A DNA stretch of 64,000 nucleotides, from assembly GCA_019800895.1 (NCBI GenBank), contig JAHVKF010000002.1:744001-808000 (forward strand), written 5' to 3'. Positions 46,949 through 57,438 of this stretch are shown here, piece by piece (position 1 is the first letter of the stretch; each line of letters starts with the position of its first letter). Under the pieces are notes generated by a model that saw only the letters and a list, made by a program, of their open reading frames with translations, had not been told where the DNA came from and did no database searches. The DNA is from Halomonas denitrificans. GTDB taxonomy: Bacteria; Pseudomonadota; Gammaproteobacteria; Xanthomonadales; Wenzhouxiangellaceae. A program made the position numbers and the translations under genes.

Positions 46949-47727
46949 TGGGCAAGGGACAGGAAGAGAGGACCGCGATTGTAACGGGCGCGGCTCGCCG
47001 CCTCGGTGCGGCCATTGCCGAGACGCTGCACCGGCGCGGGCTGAACGTGTTGATCCATTGTCGCGGATCGGTGAGGGACGCCGAAGAACGGGTGGCCGCG
47101 CTGAACAACGAGCGGCCCGGCAGTGCCGCGCTGGCGGTGGCCGATCTCGGCGACGACGAGGCGCCGGGACGGATCGTTTCGGCCGCGCTCGAGGCCTTCG
47201 GTCGGGTCGACGTGCTCGTCAACAACGCATCGGGTTTCTACCCGACGCCGCTCGACCGCGCCGGCCCGGCCGACTGGGATGCGCTCGTCGACAGCAACCA
47301 GCGCGGTCCCTTCTGGCTGTCCCTGGCGGCGGCGCGCGCCATGGCCGATCGACCGGGGCGTGGAACGGATCACGATAGGAGCGGCGCCATCGTCAACCTG
47401 GTCGATATCCACGGGATGGTGCCGCTGGCCGGTCACGCGATCTACTCGCAGGCCAAGGCCGGGCTGATCATGCAGACCCGCGCCCTGGCCAAGGACCTGG
47501 CGCCTCGGGTCCGGGTCAACGCCGTCGCTCCGGGCTCGATCCTGTGGCCGGAAGGCGAGGACTCGCCGACCGCGGAGGTCGCCGCGCAACGCCTGGAGCG
47601 TGTCCCGCTGGGTCGCCAGGGAACCCCCGACGACATCGCCGGCGCGGTGGCCTTTCTCGCCCTCGACGCGCCCTACGTGACCGGCCAGGTGCTGGCCGTC
47701 GACGGTGGGCGGACCCTCTCGATGTAG
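46948..47727 (+). CDS. pteridine reductase (SDR family, FolM-like)
   Basis: 259-residue short-chain dehydrogenase. VTGAARRLGAAIAETL (about 12-27) has the Arg-containing NADPH loop of pteridine reductases in place of TGxxxGIG. NNASGFYPTP and the catalytic YSQAK follow, then NAVAPGSILWPEG. The family reduces dihydrofolate or dihydrobiopterin (FolM in E. coli). ATG at 46948 has GAGGAG about 11 bases upstream; the frame is open 11 codons further but without a better site. Confidence 0.87.
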   Translation: MGKGQEERTAIVTGAARRLGAAIAETLHRRGLNVLIHCRGSVRDAEERVAALNNERPGSAALAVADLGDDEAPGRIVSAALEAFGRVDVLVNNASGFYPTPLDRAGPADWDALVDSNQRGPFWLSLAAARAMADRPGRGTDHDRSGAIVNLVDIHGMVPLAGHAIYSQAKAGLIMQTRALAKDLAPRVRVNAVAPGSILWPEGEDSPTAEVAAQRLERVPLGRQGTPDDIAGAVAFLALDAPYVTGQVLAVDGGRTLSM

Positions 47728-47808
47728 GCCTGGCGAAGCCGGGCCGGTTCAGGTTGGGTTAATCCGCTCGTGCTACCGTCACCTTCGACGCTCCGGAGGT
47801 GCGCGACG

Positions 47809-49185
47809 ATGAACACGTTTCCGAACCGACTCTGCCTGCGAATCCTGATGGCTGCGGGGCTGATGGCCCTGGCCGGCTGCACGACGGTCTACGTGCCGCG
47901 TTACGCGGATGAGGGCGTCTACTACGACGAGGGCCTCGGACACAGCTATCCGGCCTCGTCGGGTTACGGCCACGACCGTGCCTGGGCGGCCAACCCGGTG
48001 CACTACCCCTACTGGTCGCTGGACTACTTCTACTTCAGCCAGTACTACCACCCGTATTCGGTGGTGGTCGGCAGCTGGGACCCCTACTACTACCCCTATC
48101 CCGGCTGGCGCTACGGGCCGCGGCATCGCCGCCACGGCTTCGGCATCTCGGTCGCGATCGGCGACCCCTGGTACAGCGATCCCTGGTACGGCTACCCGTG
48201 GCACGGCTACGGCTACGCCTATCGGCCGGTGCACTACGGCTTCTTCGGCAGTGCCTGGTACAGCCATGGCTACCGCTACGGCTACGGCGACGGATATCGT
48301 CACGGCTACCGGTACGGCAGCCGCTACGGCCATCGGCACGGTCATCGCAACGACCTCCACCCCGTGCATCGGAGCAACGACCGTCTCCGCGCGCTGCAGC
48401 GTCGCGAAACGTCGGCCAGTCGCAGTGTCCTGATCTCCCAGCGTACGGGGCGCGCCGGAGGCGCATGGTACGTGCCCGAGCGCGAACCCCTGGGCCGCGC
48501 GACCCAGCCCTACAAGCGGGGCGACGTGCGGGCGCAGCGGCGTGCCGAACTCCGCGGAGCGCCCATCGTCGGACGCAGCGGAAGCGCGCCGCGGATCGAG
48601 CGCCGGGCCGTAACCCCGCAGCGCGAGGCGTCCCGCTCCACGACCCGCAGCCGGATCCAGGCTCGCCCGACAGCCGGCGCCGATCGCTCGGCACCGAGGC
48701 GCATCGAGCGCCACCGCAGCGATCCGACCGCCGCGGTGAACCGGGCCCGGACGCGGTCGCAATCCACATCCCGGCGGCCGGACGCCGCCCCGGTCCGGTC
48801 CACGCGGGGATCGAATCGAGCCGTGGAACGGACCCGCCATCGTTCGGCGAGCCGGTCGACCCTCCGTACTCGCGGTGCGTACGATGCCTCCCGCGCCGCG
48901 CCGGCCGTGCAGCAGCGGAGCCGATCGAACCGGCGTGAGACGCTTCATCGCACGGCGCCGGTCCAGCGTTCGACGCCTCGCGCCACGACGCGTTCGGCGC
49001 CGGCCGCACGAATCGAATCGCGGGTCCGCGCCGCCGCACCCGTACGGGCACCCCGCGCTGCGCCGCCGCCGCGATCGACCGGCCGCGCGTCACCACGTCC
49101 TGCCCGCAGCGCGCCGACGCGCAGCAGCGGGGGGCGGGACCGGCTCCGCAGCCGCCGCGATTCGGACGGCCGGGGGCGACGCTGA
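47809..49185 (+). CDS. lipoprotein with Tyr/Gly-rich head and Arg/Ser-rich tail
   Basis: 458 residues. Signal and lipobox LMALAGC put the lipidated Cys near residue 24. Residues about 40-190 are extraordinarily rich in Tyr, Gly, His, Trp and Pro (WDPYYYPYPGW, YGYGDGYRHGYRYGSRYG). The remaining 260 residues are a low-complexity, strongly basic Arg/Ser/Ala/Pro region. GGAGGT lies 8 bases before the ATG. No known domain. It could be an envelope adhesin or matrix-like protein with a tail that contacts polyanions; this is only an inference. Codon use matches the neighbours, so recent import is not indicated. Confidence 0.75.
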   Translation: MNTFPNRLCLRILMAAGLMALAGCTTVYVPRYADEGVYYDEGLGHSYPASSGYGHDRAWAANPVHYPYWSLDYFYFSQYYHPYSVVVGSWDPYYYPYPGWRYGPRHRRHGFGISVAIGDPWYSDPWYGYPWHGYGYAYRPVHYGFFGSAWYSHGYRYGYGDGYRHGYRYGSRYGHRHGHRNDLHPVHRSNDRLRALQRRETSASRSVLISQRTGRAGGAWYVPEREPLGRATQPYKRGDVRAQRRAELRGAPIVGRSGSAPRIERRAVTPQREASRSTTRSRIQARPTAGADRSAPRRIERHRSDPTAAVNRARTRSQSTSRRPDAAPVRSTRGSNRAVERTRHRSASRSTLRTRGAYDASRAAPAVQQRSRSNRRETLHRTAPVQRSTPRATTRSAPAARIESRVRAAAPVRAPRAAPPPRSTGRASPRPARSAPTRSSGGRDRLRSRRDSDGRGRR

Positions 49186-49318
49186 TCGATCCCGGCCAAC
49201 GCGGCCCGGCGCCCCGGCGCTCGGCGCCGCTGGCCGGCCACCTGGCCGGGCCGCTGTAGCCGCCGCGGTACACTAGCAACAGTCCAGAACCTACGCCGCC
49301 CGGCGCGGCGAACCGACC

Positions 49319-51199
49319 ATGAGGTATCCGGAAACCTTCGACGTGATCGTGATCGGCGGCGGCCATGCCGGCACCGAGGCTGCGCTGGCTTCTGCGCGCT
49401 GCGGCGCATCGACCGTGCTGGTGACCCACAATCTCGAGACGATCGGGCAGATGAGCTGCAATCCGGCGATCGGCGGGATCGGCAAGGGGCACCTGGTCCG
49501 CGAGATCGACGCGCTGGGTGGTGCCATGGCCCGCGCCGCAGACCGGGCCGGCATCCAGTGGCGGCGCCTGAACGCCAGCAAGGGCCCGGCCGTGCGCGCC
49601 ACGCGTGCGCAATGCGACCGGTCGCTGTACCGGGCCGCGATCCGCCGCATGGTCGAACACCAGCCGGGCCTGACGCTGTTCCAGGCGGCGGTCGACGACC
49701 TGATCGTCGACGACGGCCGGGTGGTCGGCTGCAGGACGGCGATCGACGTCGATCTGCACGCCGGCGCCGTGGTCCTGACCACGGGTACTTTTCTCGGCGG
49801 CGTGATCCACATGGGCGATGCGCGCACCGCCGGGGGCCGAGCCGGGGACGCGCCCGCCAACCGGCTGGCCGAGCGCCTCCGCGCGCTGCCGCTCAGGATC
49901 GGCCGGCTGAAGACCGGAACGCCGCCGCGCATCGACGGCCGGAGCATCGACTTCTCGCGCCTGACGGAGCAGCCCGGGGACGACCCGAGGCCCGTGTTCT
50001 CGTTCCTCGGTTCGGTCGACGACCACCCCGAGCAGCGCTCCTGCTGGATCACCCGAACGGGAGAAGCCGCGCACGAGATCATCCGCGGCGCGCTGGACCG
50101 TTCGCCGATGTATTCCGGCGCGATCGAGGGCGTCGGGCCGCGCTACTGCCCTTCGATCGAGGACAAGGTCGTGCGCTTCGCCGAACGCGATTCGCACCAG
50201 ATCTTCCTCGAGCCGGAGGGGCTGGACCTCAACGAGTGGTATCCGAACGGAATTTCCACCAGCCTGCCGTTCGACGTCCAGCTGGAGTTCGTGCGCACCA
50301 TCGACGGCCTCGAGCAGGCCCGCATCACCCGCCCCGGCTACGCCATCGAGTACGACTACCTGGACCCGCGCGACCTCTCGCCAAGCCTCGAGTCGAAGGT
50401 CCTCGACGGCCTGTTCCTCGCCGGCCAGATCAACGGCACGACGGGCTACGAAGAGGCCGGCGCCCAGGGCCTGGTCGCCGGCCTGAACGCGGCCCGTCTC
50501 GTGGCCGGCCGGGAGGCCTGGTCACCGGCCCGATCCGAGGCCTACATCGGCGTGATGATCGACGACCTCATCACCCGTGGCACCAGCGAGCCGTACCGGA
50601 TGTTCACCAGCCGCGCCGAGTACCGCCTGATGCTTCGCGAGGACAATGCGGACCTCCGCCTGACCGACGCCGGCCGCGAGCTCGGCCTGGTCGACGACAA
50701 CCGGTACCGGGTATTCGAGCGGCGCCGGAGCGCGATCGAGGCCGAGACCGCGCGGCTGGCCGGACTGCGAATCACCGCCGGTTCGGCGCGCGCTCGCGAG
50801 ATCGAGGACGCGCTCGGGACCCCGATCCGGAAGGACATCACCGCCGCCGATCTGCTCAAGCGTCCCGAGGTGGGGTACGACGCGCTGGTCGCGGTCGAAG
50901 GGCTGGGCCCGGGCGCGACGCGGTCCGATGTCGCCGAGCAGGTGGAGACCGGCATCCGCTACGCGGGCTACCTGGCGCGACAGGCGCAGGACGTGGAACG
51001 CACGCGCGCGGCCGAGGAGACCCGGATTCCTGCCGACTTCGACTACGCCCGCGTCCGCGGCCTGTCGGCGGAAGTGGTCGAGAAGCTCGAACGCCAGCGG
51101 CCCGAGACCGTCGGTCAGGCGGGCCGGATTCCCGGTGTGACGCCAGCGGCCGTGTCGCAGCTGCTGGTCTGGATCAAGCGCGCCCGCAGCGCGGCCTGA
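49319..51199 (+). CDS. mnmG: tRNA uridine-5-carboxymethylaminomethyl modification enzyme MnmG (GidA)
   Basis: 626-residue FAD enzyme that, with MnmE, installs cmnm5U at the wobble position. [15 protein letters not shown] (about 10-24) binds [36 protein letters not shown]-type and [16 protein letters not shown] blocks are all family signatures, and the helical C-terminal domain is complete. In many Proteobacteria rsmG and the parABS genes follow near oriC; they do not follow here. ATG at 49319. Confidence 0.96.
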   Translation: MRYPETFDVIVIGGGHAGTEAALASARCGASTVLVTHNLETIGQMSCNPAIGGIGKGHLVREIDALGGAMARAADRAGIQWRRLNASKGPAVRATRAQCDRSLYRAAIRRMVEHQPGLTLFQAAVDDLIVDDGRVVGCRTAIDVDLHAGAVVLTTGTFLGGVIHMGDARTAGGRAGDAPANRLAERLRALPLRIGRLKTGTPPRIDGRSIDFSRLTEQPGDDPRPVFSFLGSVDDHPEQRSCWITRTGEAAHEIIRGALDRSPMYSGAIEGVGPRYCPSIEDKVVRFAERDSHQIFLEPEGLDLNEWYPNGISTSLPFDVQLEFVRTIDGLEQARITRPGYAIEYDYLDPRDLSPSLESKVLDGLFLAGQINGTTGYEEAGAQGLVAGLNAARLVAGREAWSPARSEAYIGVMIDDLITRGTSEPYRMFTSRAEYRLMLREDNADLRLTDAGRELGLVDDNRYRVFERRRSAIEAETARLAGLRITAGSARAREIEDALGTPIRKDITAADLLKRPEVGYDALVAVEGLGPGATRSDVAEQVETGIRYAGYLARQAQDVERTRAAEETRIPADFDYARVRGLSAEVVEKLERQRPETVGQAGRIPGVTPAAVSQLLVWIKRARSAA

Positions 51200-51324
51200 C
51201 GCCCCTGCGGGAGGGCATCGAGAGCTGTTCACCCCGGATTCACGGTCTTCGGAGATACTGCAATCGTTGGCTGCGGGTTACCTCTCGGTACCCTGACTCC
51301 CTCCCCCCGCATCCAACGTTACGC

Positions 51325-51364
51325 GCGAACCCCGGCCACGGCTCCCGGCCGGGGTTCGCTTTTT
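51325..51364 (+). terminator. intrinsic terminator after mnmG
   Basis: Perfect 13-bp stem (51325-51337 with 51347-51359), 9-base loop, then five T. It lies about 125 bases after the mnmG stop. The remaining part of the 51200-51505 gap shows no gene. Confidence 0.95.
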
Positions 51365-51505
51365 CCCGTGTGCGCAAGCTCCCTTGCGGTCGCCCCCACG
51401 GCCCGGGCCCTGCAAGGCACGCGCCGGTGCCTGCGCGATCTTGCCATTTCGTCGCGGGCGGGCCGGGTATGCTCGGCGACAACTTCGCTGCAGGATTTCT
51501 CGCTT

Positions 51506-51926
51506 ATGCAGAACCGTCAGCACGCCGCCCGTGTCCTCGGAGCGTCCGGCCTGCTTCCGTTCGTCGCCCTTCCGGTCTTCGTCGCCCTCGGCGGGCCGGG
51601 CTGGGTGATCGATCTGCTGCGGGCGTATGCGCTGTTGATTCTCGCGTTCCTCTGCGGCGCGACCTGGGCCGAGTGCATGGCCCGGCCGGCCGACGGGGCA
51701 CTGCCGCTGGTGATCAGCAACCTCGTCGTACTGGCGTCCCTGGTCGCGCTCCTGCTGCCGCTGTCCTGGGGCTTCGCCTGGCTTGCGGGCCTGTTCGTGG
51801 TCCATGCGCTGACCGAGGCGCGCTGGACGCGACCCGCACAGCATGCCGCGTACCGTCGCCTGCGCACCCTGCTGAGCGGGGCCGTCGTGCTGCTCCTGGC
51901 CGCGACCGCCGCGGTCGCTGCGCGCG

Positions 51927-51934
<8 letters not shown>
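51506..51934 (+). CDS. DUF3429 family membrane protein
   Basis: 142 residues with about five membrane helices (LLPFVALPVFVAL, AYALLILAFLCGATWAECM, LVISNLVVLASLVALLLPL, WLAGLFVVHALTEA, GAVVLLLAATAAVA). The LGASGLLPF start and the GATW/W-R pattern match DUF3429, a small family of unknown function. ATG at 51506 has an AGGA site upstream. Its end overlaps the ABC ATPase start by 8 bp, so it is probably part of the same operon. Confidence 0.75.
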
Positions 51935-52625
<691 letters not shown>

Positions 52626-52627
52626 CC

Positions 52628-55075
52628 GTGCGCGCGCGTCTGTCGCACGCCTTCTTCCTGCGCCATCCCGGCCAGCTGCTGCTGGCCCTGATCGGCATTG
52701 CCGCCGGCATGGCCGTGGTGACCGGCGTGGCGCTGCTGCGCGGATCGCTGGTCCAGTCGCTGGATGCGGCGAGCGATGCGCTGGCCGGTCCGGACGCGGT
52801 CACCCTGCGGGCGTCCGACGGGCCGATCGCACCTGGCGCCTACGCGGCGCTGGCCACACGCACCGGAGCGCCCGACCTCGTGCCGGTCCTCCGGATACCG
52901 GTGCAGGTCGCCGGCGTCCAGCTGGAGGTGGTCGGGGTCGATCCGTTCGGCGGCGTGGCCGACGGCCGCTCGGTCGGTCCGGCGGCCCTGGCCGGCCTGC
53001 AGTGGGACGGCACCGGTTCGCCGCCGGCGCTCGTCGGCCCCGAGACCCGGGCCCTGATCGGCCTCGAGGAACCGGGCCCGATCGACGCGGTCGGGCCCGA
53101 CGGGCCGGTCGCGCTCACGGTCATCGACGGCCCGGTCACCGGTGCGGTCGCCGCGCTCGATCGCCGCCTGCTGATGGACATCGCCGCCGCCCAGCACGCG
53201 TTCGGCCAGCCCCGGGCCATCACGGAGCTCCTGGCACCGGCGGAAGCCGCCGATTGGTTGCAGGCCCATCTGCCGCCTGGCCTCGTGCTGTCGCGGGCCG
53301 CCGAACAACGCGCATCGGCGCGTCGCCTGACCGCGGGACTGCGCGCCAACCTCACCGCGATGAGCCTGCTGGCGCTGGCAACCGGCCTGTTCGTGGTCTA
53401 CAGCGTGCTGAGTTTCCTGATGGTCCAGCGGCGCCGGACCTTCGGCGTCCTCCGTGCGATCGGCCTGACCCACCGCGACCTGGCGCGGATGCTGATCCAG
53501 GAGGGGCTGGCGCTCGGCGTGCTCGGCTCGCTGCTCGGCCTGGTGGCCGGGACGCTGCTGGCCGATCGTCTGCTCGCGCTGGTCGCCGGCCCGGTGCGCA
53601 GCATCTACGGGCAGCTCGCCCTGGCCCGGACCGCGCCGACCCTCGAACTCTACGCGGTGCTGTTCGCGATCGGCGCGCTGGCCGCCGTCGCGGTCACCAT
53701 CCCGGTGGCGCGCGAAGCGCTGCGCGTGCCGCCCGGTCGGTTGCTACGCGACGCGCCGGAAGCGCGGGATCGGCGGCCCGCGTGGCTGACGCCGCTGCTG
53801 GCCGCCAGCGGCGTAATCGCCGTGATCGTGGATTCCGGGCTGTACGCGGCGCTGGCCGGCCTGTTCCTGGTCCTTGCCGGTCTCGCTTCGTGGCTGCCGG
53901 CACTGGGCTTTCGTGTGCTGGCCGCCGGCGCTCGTCGCCTCGGCAGGGGCCTGGCCGGGCGCGCGATCGGTCTCCTCGTCGGCTCGCAACGCCGCCTCGG
54001 GCCTGCGCTGTCCGCCTTGTCGCTCGCGCTCGCGCTGGCCATGGGCATGGGCATGATGATTCTCGGCTTCCGCGGTGCGGTCGACGACTGGGTCCAGCGC
54101 CTGCTGCGCGCCGATCTCTACGTGTCGGCGCCGGAGCGGACGCTGGCGCCGGACGATGTCGCCGCTCTCGAGGCGCTGGACGGTGTCGCGGCCGTCTCCA
54201 CGGTGCGGAGCCTGCGGCTGATCGACGGCACGCGATTGACCGCCTACCGCTTGCCCCGCGAGGCCTGGGCGGGCTTCGAATGGCTGGCCGGCGACGCCGA
54301 GGCGATTCGCGCCGGCTTCGAACGCGGGCGCGGCGTCGCGATTTCGGAGCCGCTGGCGCGGGCACGATCGCTGGCGCCGGGCAACGACATCGAGCTGCCG
54401 TTTGCCGGTGGCGTGCGCCGGATGACGGTGCTCGGCGTGTTCCGGGACTACAGCAGCGACGCGGGCTTCGTCGCGATCGATGCGCGGCAGGTCGCCGACG
54501 CCGTGGTCGATCCGGGCGAGGTCGACAGCGTCGGCCTGTATCGGGCGTCGGAGGTCGACCCTGGCGCGCTGGAGCGCTCCGTGCAGGCCCTGGCCGAGCG
54601 GCGCGGGTTCCGCTGGATCGGACCGGATGCCATTCGCGACCAGAGCCTGTCGGTGTTCGACCGCACGTTCCGGATCAGCTGGGCGATGGCCTTGCTGGTC
54701 GGTGGCATCGCGCTGGTCGCGTTGGTCAGTGCGCTGCTGGCCCACGGCCTCGAGCGCGCGCGGGACTACGCCACGCTGCGTGCGCTGGGCCTCGAGCCTC
54801 GCCGGCTGTTCCTTCTGGTCGTCGCCCAGACCCTGGGCCTGACGGCAGCCGCGGCGCTGCTTGCGGTGCCGACCGCCGCTTTGGTCCACTACGCGCTGGT
54901 GCTGTTCGTCCAGCCAAGGGCGTTCGGCTGGACCGTGCCCGCCTCTCTCCCGCCGGTCGAGCCGATCCTGGTGGTGATCCCGCTCGCCCTGGTCCTCGGC
55001 GCGCTGGCCGGACTGGTGCCCGCGGCCCGGATCGCCAGTCGGCCGCCGGCCGCATCGCTGAGGGCCTTGCGATGA
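52628..55075 (+). CDS. ABC transporter permease, FtsX/MacB-like with two FtsX domains
   Basis: 815 residues. An N-terminal helix (about 16-38) precedes a periplasmic MacB-like domain, then three helices near 240-360 (LLALATGLFVVYSVLSFLMVQRRRTFGVLRAIGLT is the FtsX motif). A central hydrophobic segment and second extracytoplasmic domain follow, then a second FtsX motif with RARDYATLRALGLEPRRLF near the end. This ten-helix layout is like AttG-type or YbbP-type permeases. Substrate likely a lipid, lipoprotein or hydrophobic molecule; unproven. GTG start. Confidence 0.9.
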   Translation: MRARLSHAFFLRHPGQLLLALIGIAAGMAVVTGVALLRGSLVQSLDAASDALAGPDAVTLRASDGPIAPGAYAALATRTGAPDLVPVLRIPVQVAGVQLEVVGVDPFGGVADGRSVGPAALAGLQWDGTGSPPALVGPETRALIGLEEPGPIDAVGPDGPVALTVIDGPVTGAVAALDRRLLMDIAAAQHAFGQPRAITELLAPAEAADWLQAHLPPGLVLSRAAEQRASARRLTAGLRANLTAMSLLALATGLFVVYSVLSFLMVQRRRTFGVLRAIGLTHRDLARMLIQEGLALGVLGSLLGLVAGTLLADRLLALVAGPVRSIYGQLALARTAPTLELYAVLFAIGALAAVAVTIPVAREALRVPPGRLLRDAPEARDRRPAWLTPLLAASGVIAVIVDSGLYAALAGLFLVLAGLASWLPALGFRVLAAGARRLGRGLAGRAIGLLVGSQRRLGPALSALSLALALAMGMGMMILGFRGAVDDWVQRLLRADLYVSAPERTLAPDDVAALEALDGVAAVSTVRSLRLIDGTRLTAYRLPREAWAGFEWLAGDAEAIRAGFERGRGVAISEPLARARSLAPGNDIELPFAGGVRRMTVLGVFRDYSSDAGFVAIDARQVADAVVDPGEVDSVGLYRASEVDPGALERSVQALAERRGFRWIGPDAIRDQSLSVFDRTFRISWAMALLVGGIALVALVSALLAHGLERARDYATLRALGLEPRRLFLLVVAQTLGLTAAAALLAVPTAALVHYALVLFVQPRAFGWTVPASLPPVEPILVVIPLALVLGALAGLVPAARIASRPPAASLRALR

Positions 55076-56253
55076 AGCGCCGATGGCTGAACCGATGGGC
55101 CCGGCTGGTGCCGCTCGTGGTCCCGGGCCTGCTGCTCGCGGTGCTTTCGATCGCGTGGCTGGTCCAGCGCAGCATGTCCGTGCAGTCCGACACTGCGTCC
55201 CTCGATACCACGGCGCTGCTGGATTCCGCTCCCGAGGACTTTCTCCGGGTGACCGGTCCGCGAGCGCTGGCCTTTCCCGCCGATCACGCGGCGCATCCCG
55301 GGTTCCGCAGCGAATGGTGGTACTTCACGGGAAACCTCGAGGCCGCCGGCGGCCGGCGCTTCGGGTTCCAGTTCACGCTGTTCCGCTTCGGTCTCGGCGG
55401 CGATCGGGTACTCGATGCCGATTCGATCGAAAGCGTGTTCGCCGCTGATGCGGTCTGGATGGCGCACCTGGCGGTCAGCGACCTGGAGCAGCAACGCTTC
55501 CTGTCGCGTGAGCGCTTCGCACGCGGCGCGCTCGGGCTGGCCGGCGCCACCGCCGATCGGTGGTGGCTTCGGGACTGGACGGTCGATCGCACCGAGCGTG
55601 GCTGGCGGTTACGCGCGGGCGCCGACGACTTCTTCCTCGACCTGGCGCTGGAACCGGCCCGTCCCGTGGTGCTGCAGGGCGACGCCGGCTACAGCCGCAA
55701 GGGGCCCTCGCCCGGCAACGCGTCCCGCTACTACTCCTACACCCGGATGCGGTCCGGGGGAACGCTGGCGCTGGACGGCGCCTCCTTTTCCGTCGACGGC
55801 ACGGCGTGGCTGGACCGTGAGTGGGGGTCGAGCCAGCTGGGTCCCGGAATCGAGGGCTGGGACTGGTTCGCGCTGCAGCTCGACGACGGCCGCGACCTGA
55901 TGGTCTACCGACTGCGCACGGAGCAGGGCACGGCGTCGCCCTTTTCCGCCGGAACGCTGGTCGAGGCCGACGGGCAGGTCCGGACGCTCGGCCCCGACGC
56001 GTTCGACCTGCATCCGATCCGTCGCTGGCGCGATCCCGAGGGTGTGGCCTGGCCGGTGGCCTGGTCGGTCGACGTCCCCGGGCAGGGGCTCTCGCTGGAG
56101 GTCCGACCGGCTTTCGATGCCCAGCTCTGGCGGGGCAGCGTCCGCTACTGGGAAGGCGCGGTCGAAGTGCTGAGCGGCGGCGAGCCGGTCGGTCGCGGCT
56201 ATCTCGAGCTCAGCGGCTATACCGGCGCGGATCGCGGACTGACGGGGCGTTGA
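55072..56253 (+). CDS. AttH/CrtC-like lipocalin-fold protein (hydroxyneurosporene-synthase family)
   Basis: 393 residues with one N-terminal membrane anchor or signal (VPLVVPGLLLAVLSIAWLV). Family blocks: FPADHAAHPGFRSEWWYFTGNL, FGFQFTLFRFG, RYYSYTRMRSGGTL, GTAWLDREWGSSQLGPGIEGWDWFALQL and LMVYRLRTEQG. The family includes carotenoid hydratase CrtC and AttH, which is encoded with ABC transporters in Agrobacterium att loci. Here it is the last gene of an ABC operon (ATGA overlap with the permease), as in att clusters; no carotenoid genes are near. Confidence 0.88.
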   Translation: MKRRWLNRWARLVPLVVPGLLLAVLSIAWLVQRSMSVQSDTASLDTTALLDSAPEDFLRVTGPRALAFPADHAAHPGFRSEWWYFTGNLEAAGGRRFGFQFTLFRFGLGGDRVLDADSIESVFAADAVWMAHLAVSDLEQQRFLSRERFARGALGLAGATADRWWLRDWTVDRTERGWRLRAGADDFFLDLALEPARPVVLQGDAGYSRKGPSPGNASRYYSYTRMRSGGTLALDGASFSVDGTAWLDREWGSSQLGPGIEGWDWFALQLDDGRDLMVYRLRTEQGTASPFSAGTLVEADGQVRTLGPDAFDLHPIRRWRDPEGVAWPVAWSVDVPGQGLSLEVRPAFDAQLWRGSVRYWEGAVEVLSGGEPVGRGYLELSGYTGADRGLTGR

Positions 56254-56269
56254 GACACGCTCGTGCCTC

Positions 56270-56304
56270 GAAAAACGAAAACGGCCCGCCGGGGGCGGGC
56301 CGTT
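56270..56304 (-). terminator. intrinsic terminator of the beta-propeller gene
   Basis: A 9-10 bp stem (56281-56289 with 56295-56303) is followed on the minus strand by TTTTCGTTTTT. It lies between the convergent AttH-like gene and the beta-propeller gene; the T-run is only on the minus side. Confidence 0.88.
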
Positions 56305-56326
56305 CGAAGGGAGTGCGTGAGGCCGA

Positions 56327-57250
56327 TCAGCTGAAGCGCGAGCGCACCACGAAGGCCACGCCGAGCATCATCAGCGTCAGCAGCACGATGCCCAAGCGGT
56401 TCAGGCTCGGCACCGGCTGGCTGCCGTCCGGCAGGCACAGCTGACCGGCGTTCGGTGCCGGGGTCGCCGCCGAGATGTCGAATTCGAAGACCTGCGAATT
56501 GCCCGGATCCATCACGTACAAGCGGTTGCCGATCACGCCCAGTCCCTCGCCGCCGCCGCCGCCGGCCGCGATCGTGCCCGGAAAGGTCTCGATTTCCGTG
56601 AACGTGCTGTCGTAGCTGCGGACCGTATCGGTGCCGCTGTCGTAGATCCAGAACGAGCAGCGGATCGGATCGAAGGCGATGCCGTCCGGCGAGGAGCCGT
56701 TGATCGGGTAGGTGGTGACCAGCGTGCCGGTCGGGTCGTACTCGGCCACGACGTTTCCGCCGGCACCATCGACGACATACAGGTTGCCGCTGAACGGCGC
56801 GGTCGTGATGCCTTCCGGGAAGGTGGTCTCGGCGGCGACCGAGAAACTCGACACGAAGGTGTAGCCGGCATCGTAGTAGTCGACTTCCTGGCCGGTCGTA
56901 TCGGTGATCGCGAAGTTGCCGCCGATCCGGGTGATGCCGATCGCGTTGCCCGTGTCCGACAGGGACGTGGGGCCGGTCACGACGGCGCCGGTGGTGTCGA
57001 TCGTGCCGGCGTTCGGCGTCATGCCCCCGATTTCGGTGAGATCGAGATTGCCGCTGCCGTCGTTCTCCAGGCCGACGGGCAGGTTGGAAAACGCCGGGTC
57101 GACCGGGAAGCTGCCGATGACCGCACCGACGCTGCCGCGCGGATTGGTATTGACGCCGTCGATGGCGTTGTTGGGGTCGTCGGTGGTCTGCGCCACCGCG
57201 GCGCCGCTGGCGATCAGGCCGGCAGCAAGCAAGGATCGATACTTGTTCAT
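56327..57250 (-). CDS. secreted beta-propeller-like protein with IPTL/VP-type C-terminal sorting-like tail
   Basis: 307 residues. Signal peptide (MNKYRSLLAAGLIASGAAVAQ). The body repeats NHL-like blade elements (GITRIGGNFAITDT, GITTAPFSGNLYVVDGAGGNVVAEYD, GIAFDPIRCSFWIYDSGTDTVRSYD, GLGVIGNRLYVMDPGNSQVFEFD). The C-terminus is PVPSLNRLGIVLLTLMMLGVAFVVRSRF: a VP motif, one hydrophobic helix and basic residues, the layout of IPTL-CTERM sorting signals. Probably exported and held at the surface or outer membrane by an exosortase encoded elsewhere. Function unknown. Confidence 0.78.
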   Translation of the reverse strand: MNKYRSLLAAGLIASGAAVAQTTDDPNNAIDGVNTNPRGSVGAVIGSFPVDPAFSNLPVGLENDGSGNLDLTEIGGMTPNAGTIDTTGAVVTGPTSLSDTGNAIGITRIGGNFAITDTTGQEVDYYDAGYTFVSSFSVAAETTFPEGITTAPFSGNLYVVDGAGGNVVAEYDPTGTLVTTYPINGSSPDGIAFDPIRCSFWIYDSGTDTVRSYDSTFTEIETFPGTIAAGGGGGEGLGVIGNRLYVMDPGNSQVFEFDISAATPAPNAGQLCLPDGSQPVPSLNRLGIVLLTLMMLGVAFVVRSRFS

Positions 57251-57355
57251 TCGTTCAGCTCCGCTCTGTCAGGGGTTGGTACGCGGGTCACGTGGCGGCC
57301 GAGCGACCTCGATCGACAAACCTCGATCCGGGTGCAGAACGACCACAGGCGGCGA

Positions 57356-57389
57356 CGCACAAAACAGGCGGCCGAACGTGATCGGCCGC
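57356..57389 (-). terminator. possible terminator of the integrase-like gene
   Basis: A perfect 8-bp stem (57368-57375 with 57382-57389, 6-base loop) is followed on the minus strand by CCTGTTTTG. The T-run is short and displaced by about four bases, so efficiency is uncertain. The remaining 57251-57438 gap has no gene. Confidence 0.5.
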
Positions 57390-57438
57390 ACAATCCATGG
57401 AATCTACTCCACGGCGAAGGAGAATTCAAGCGTTCGGG

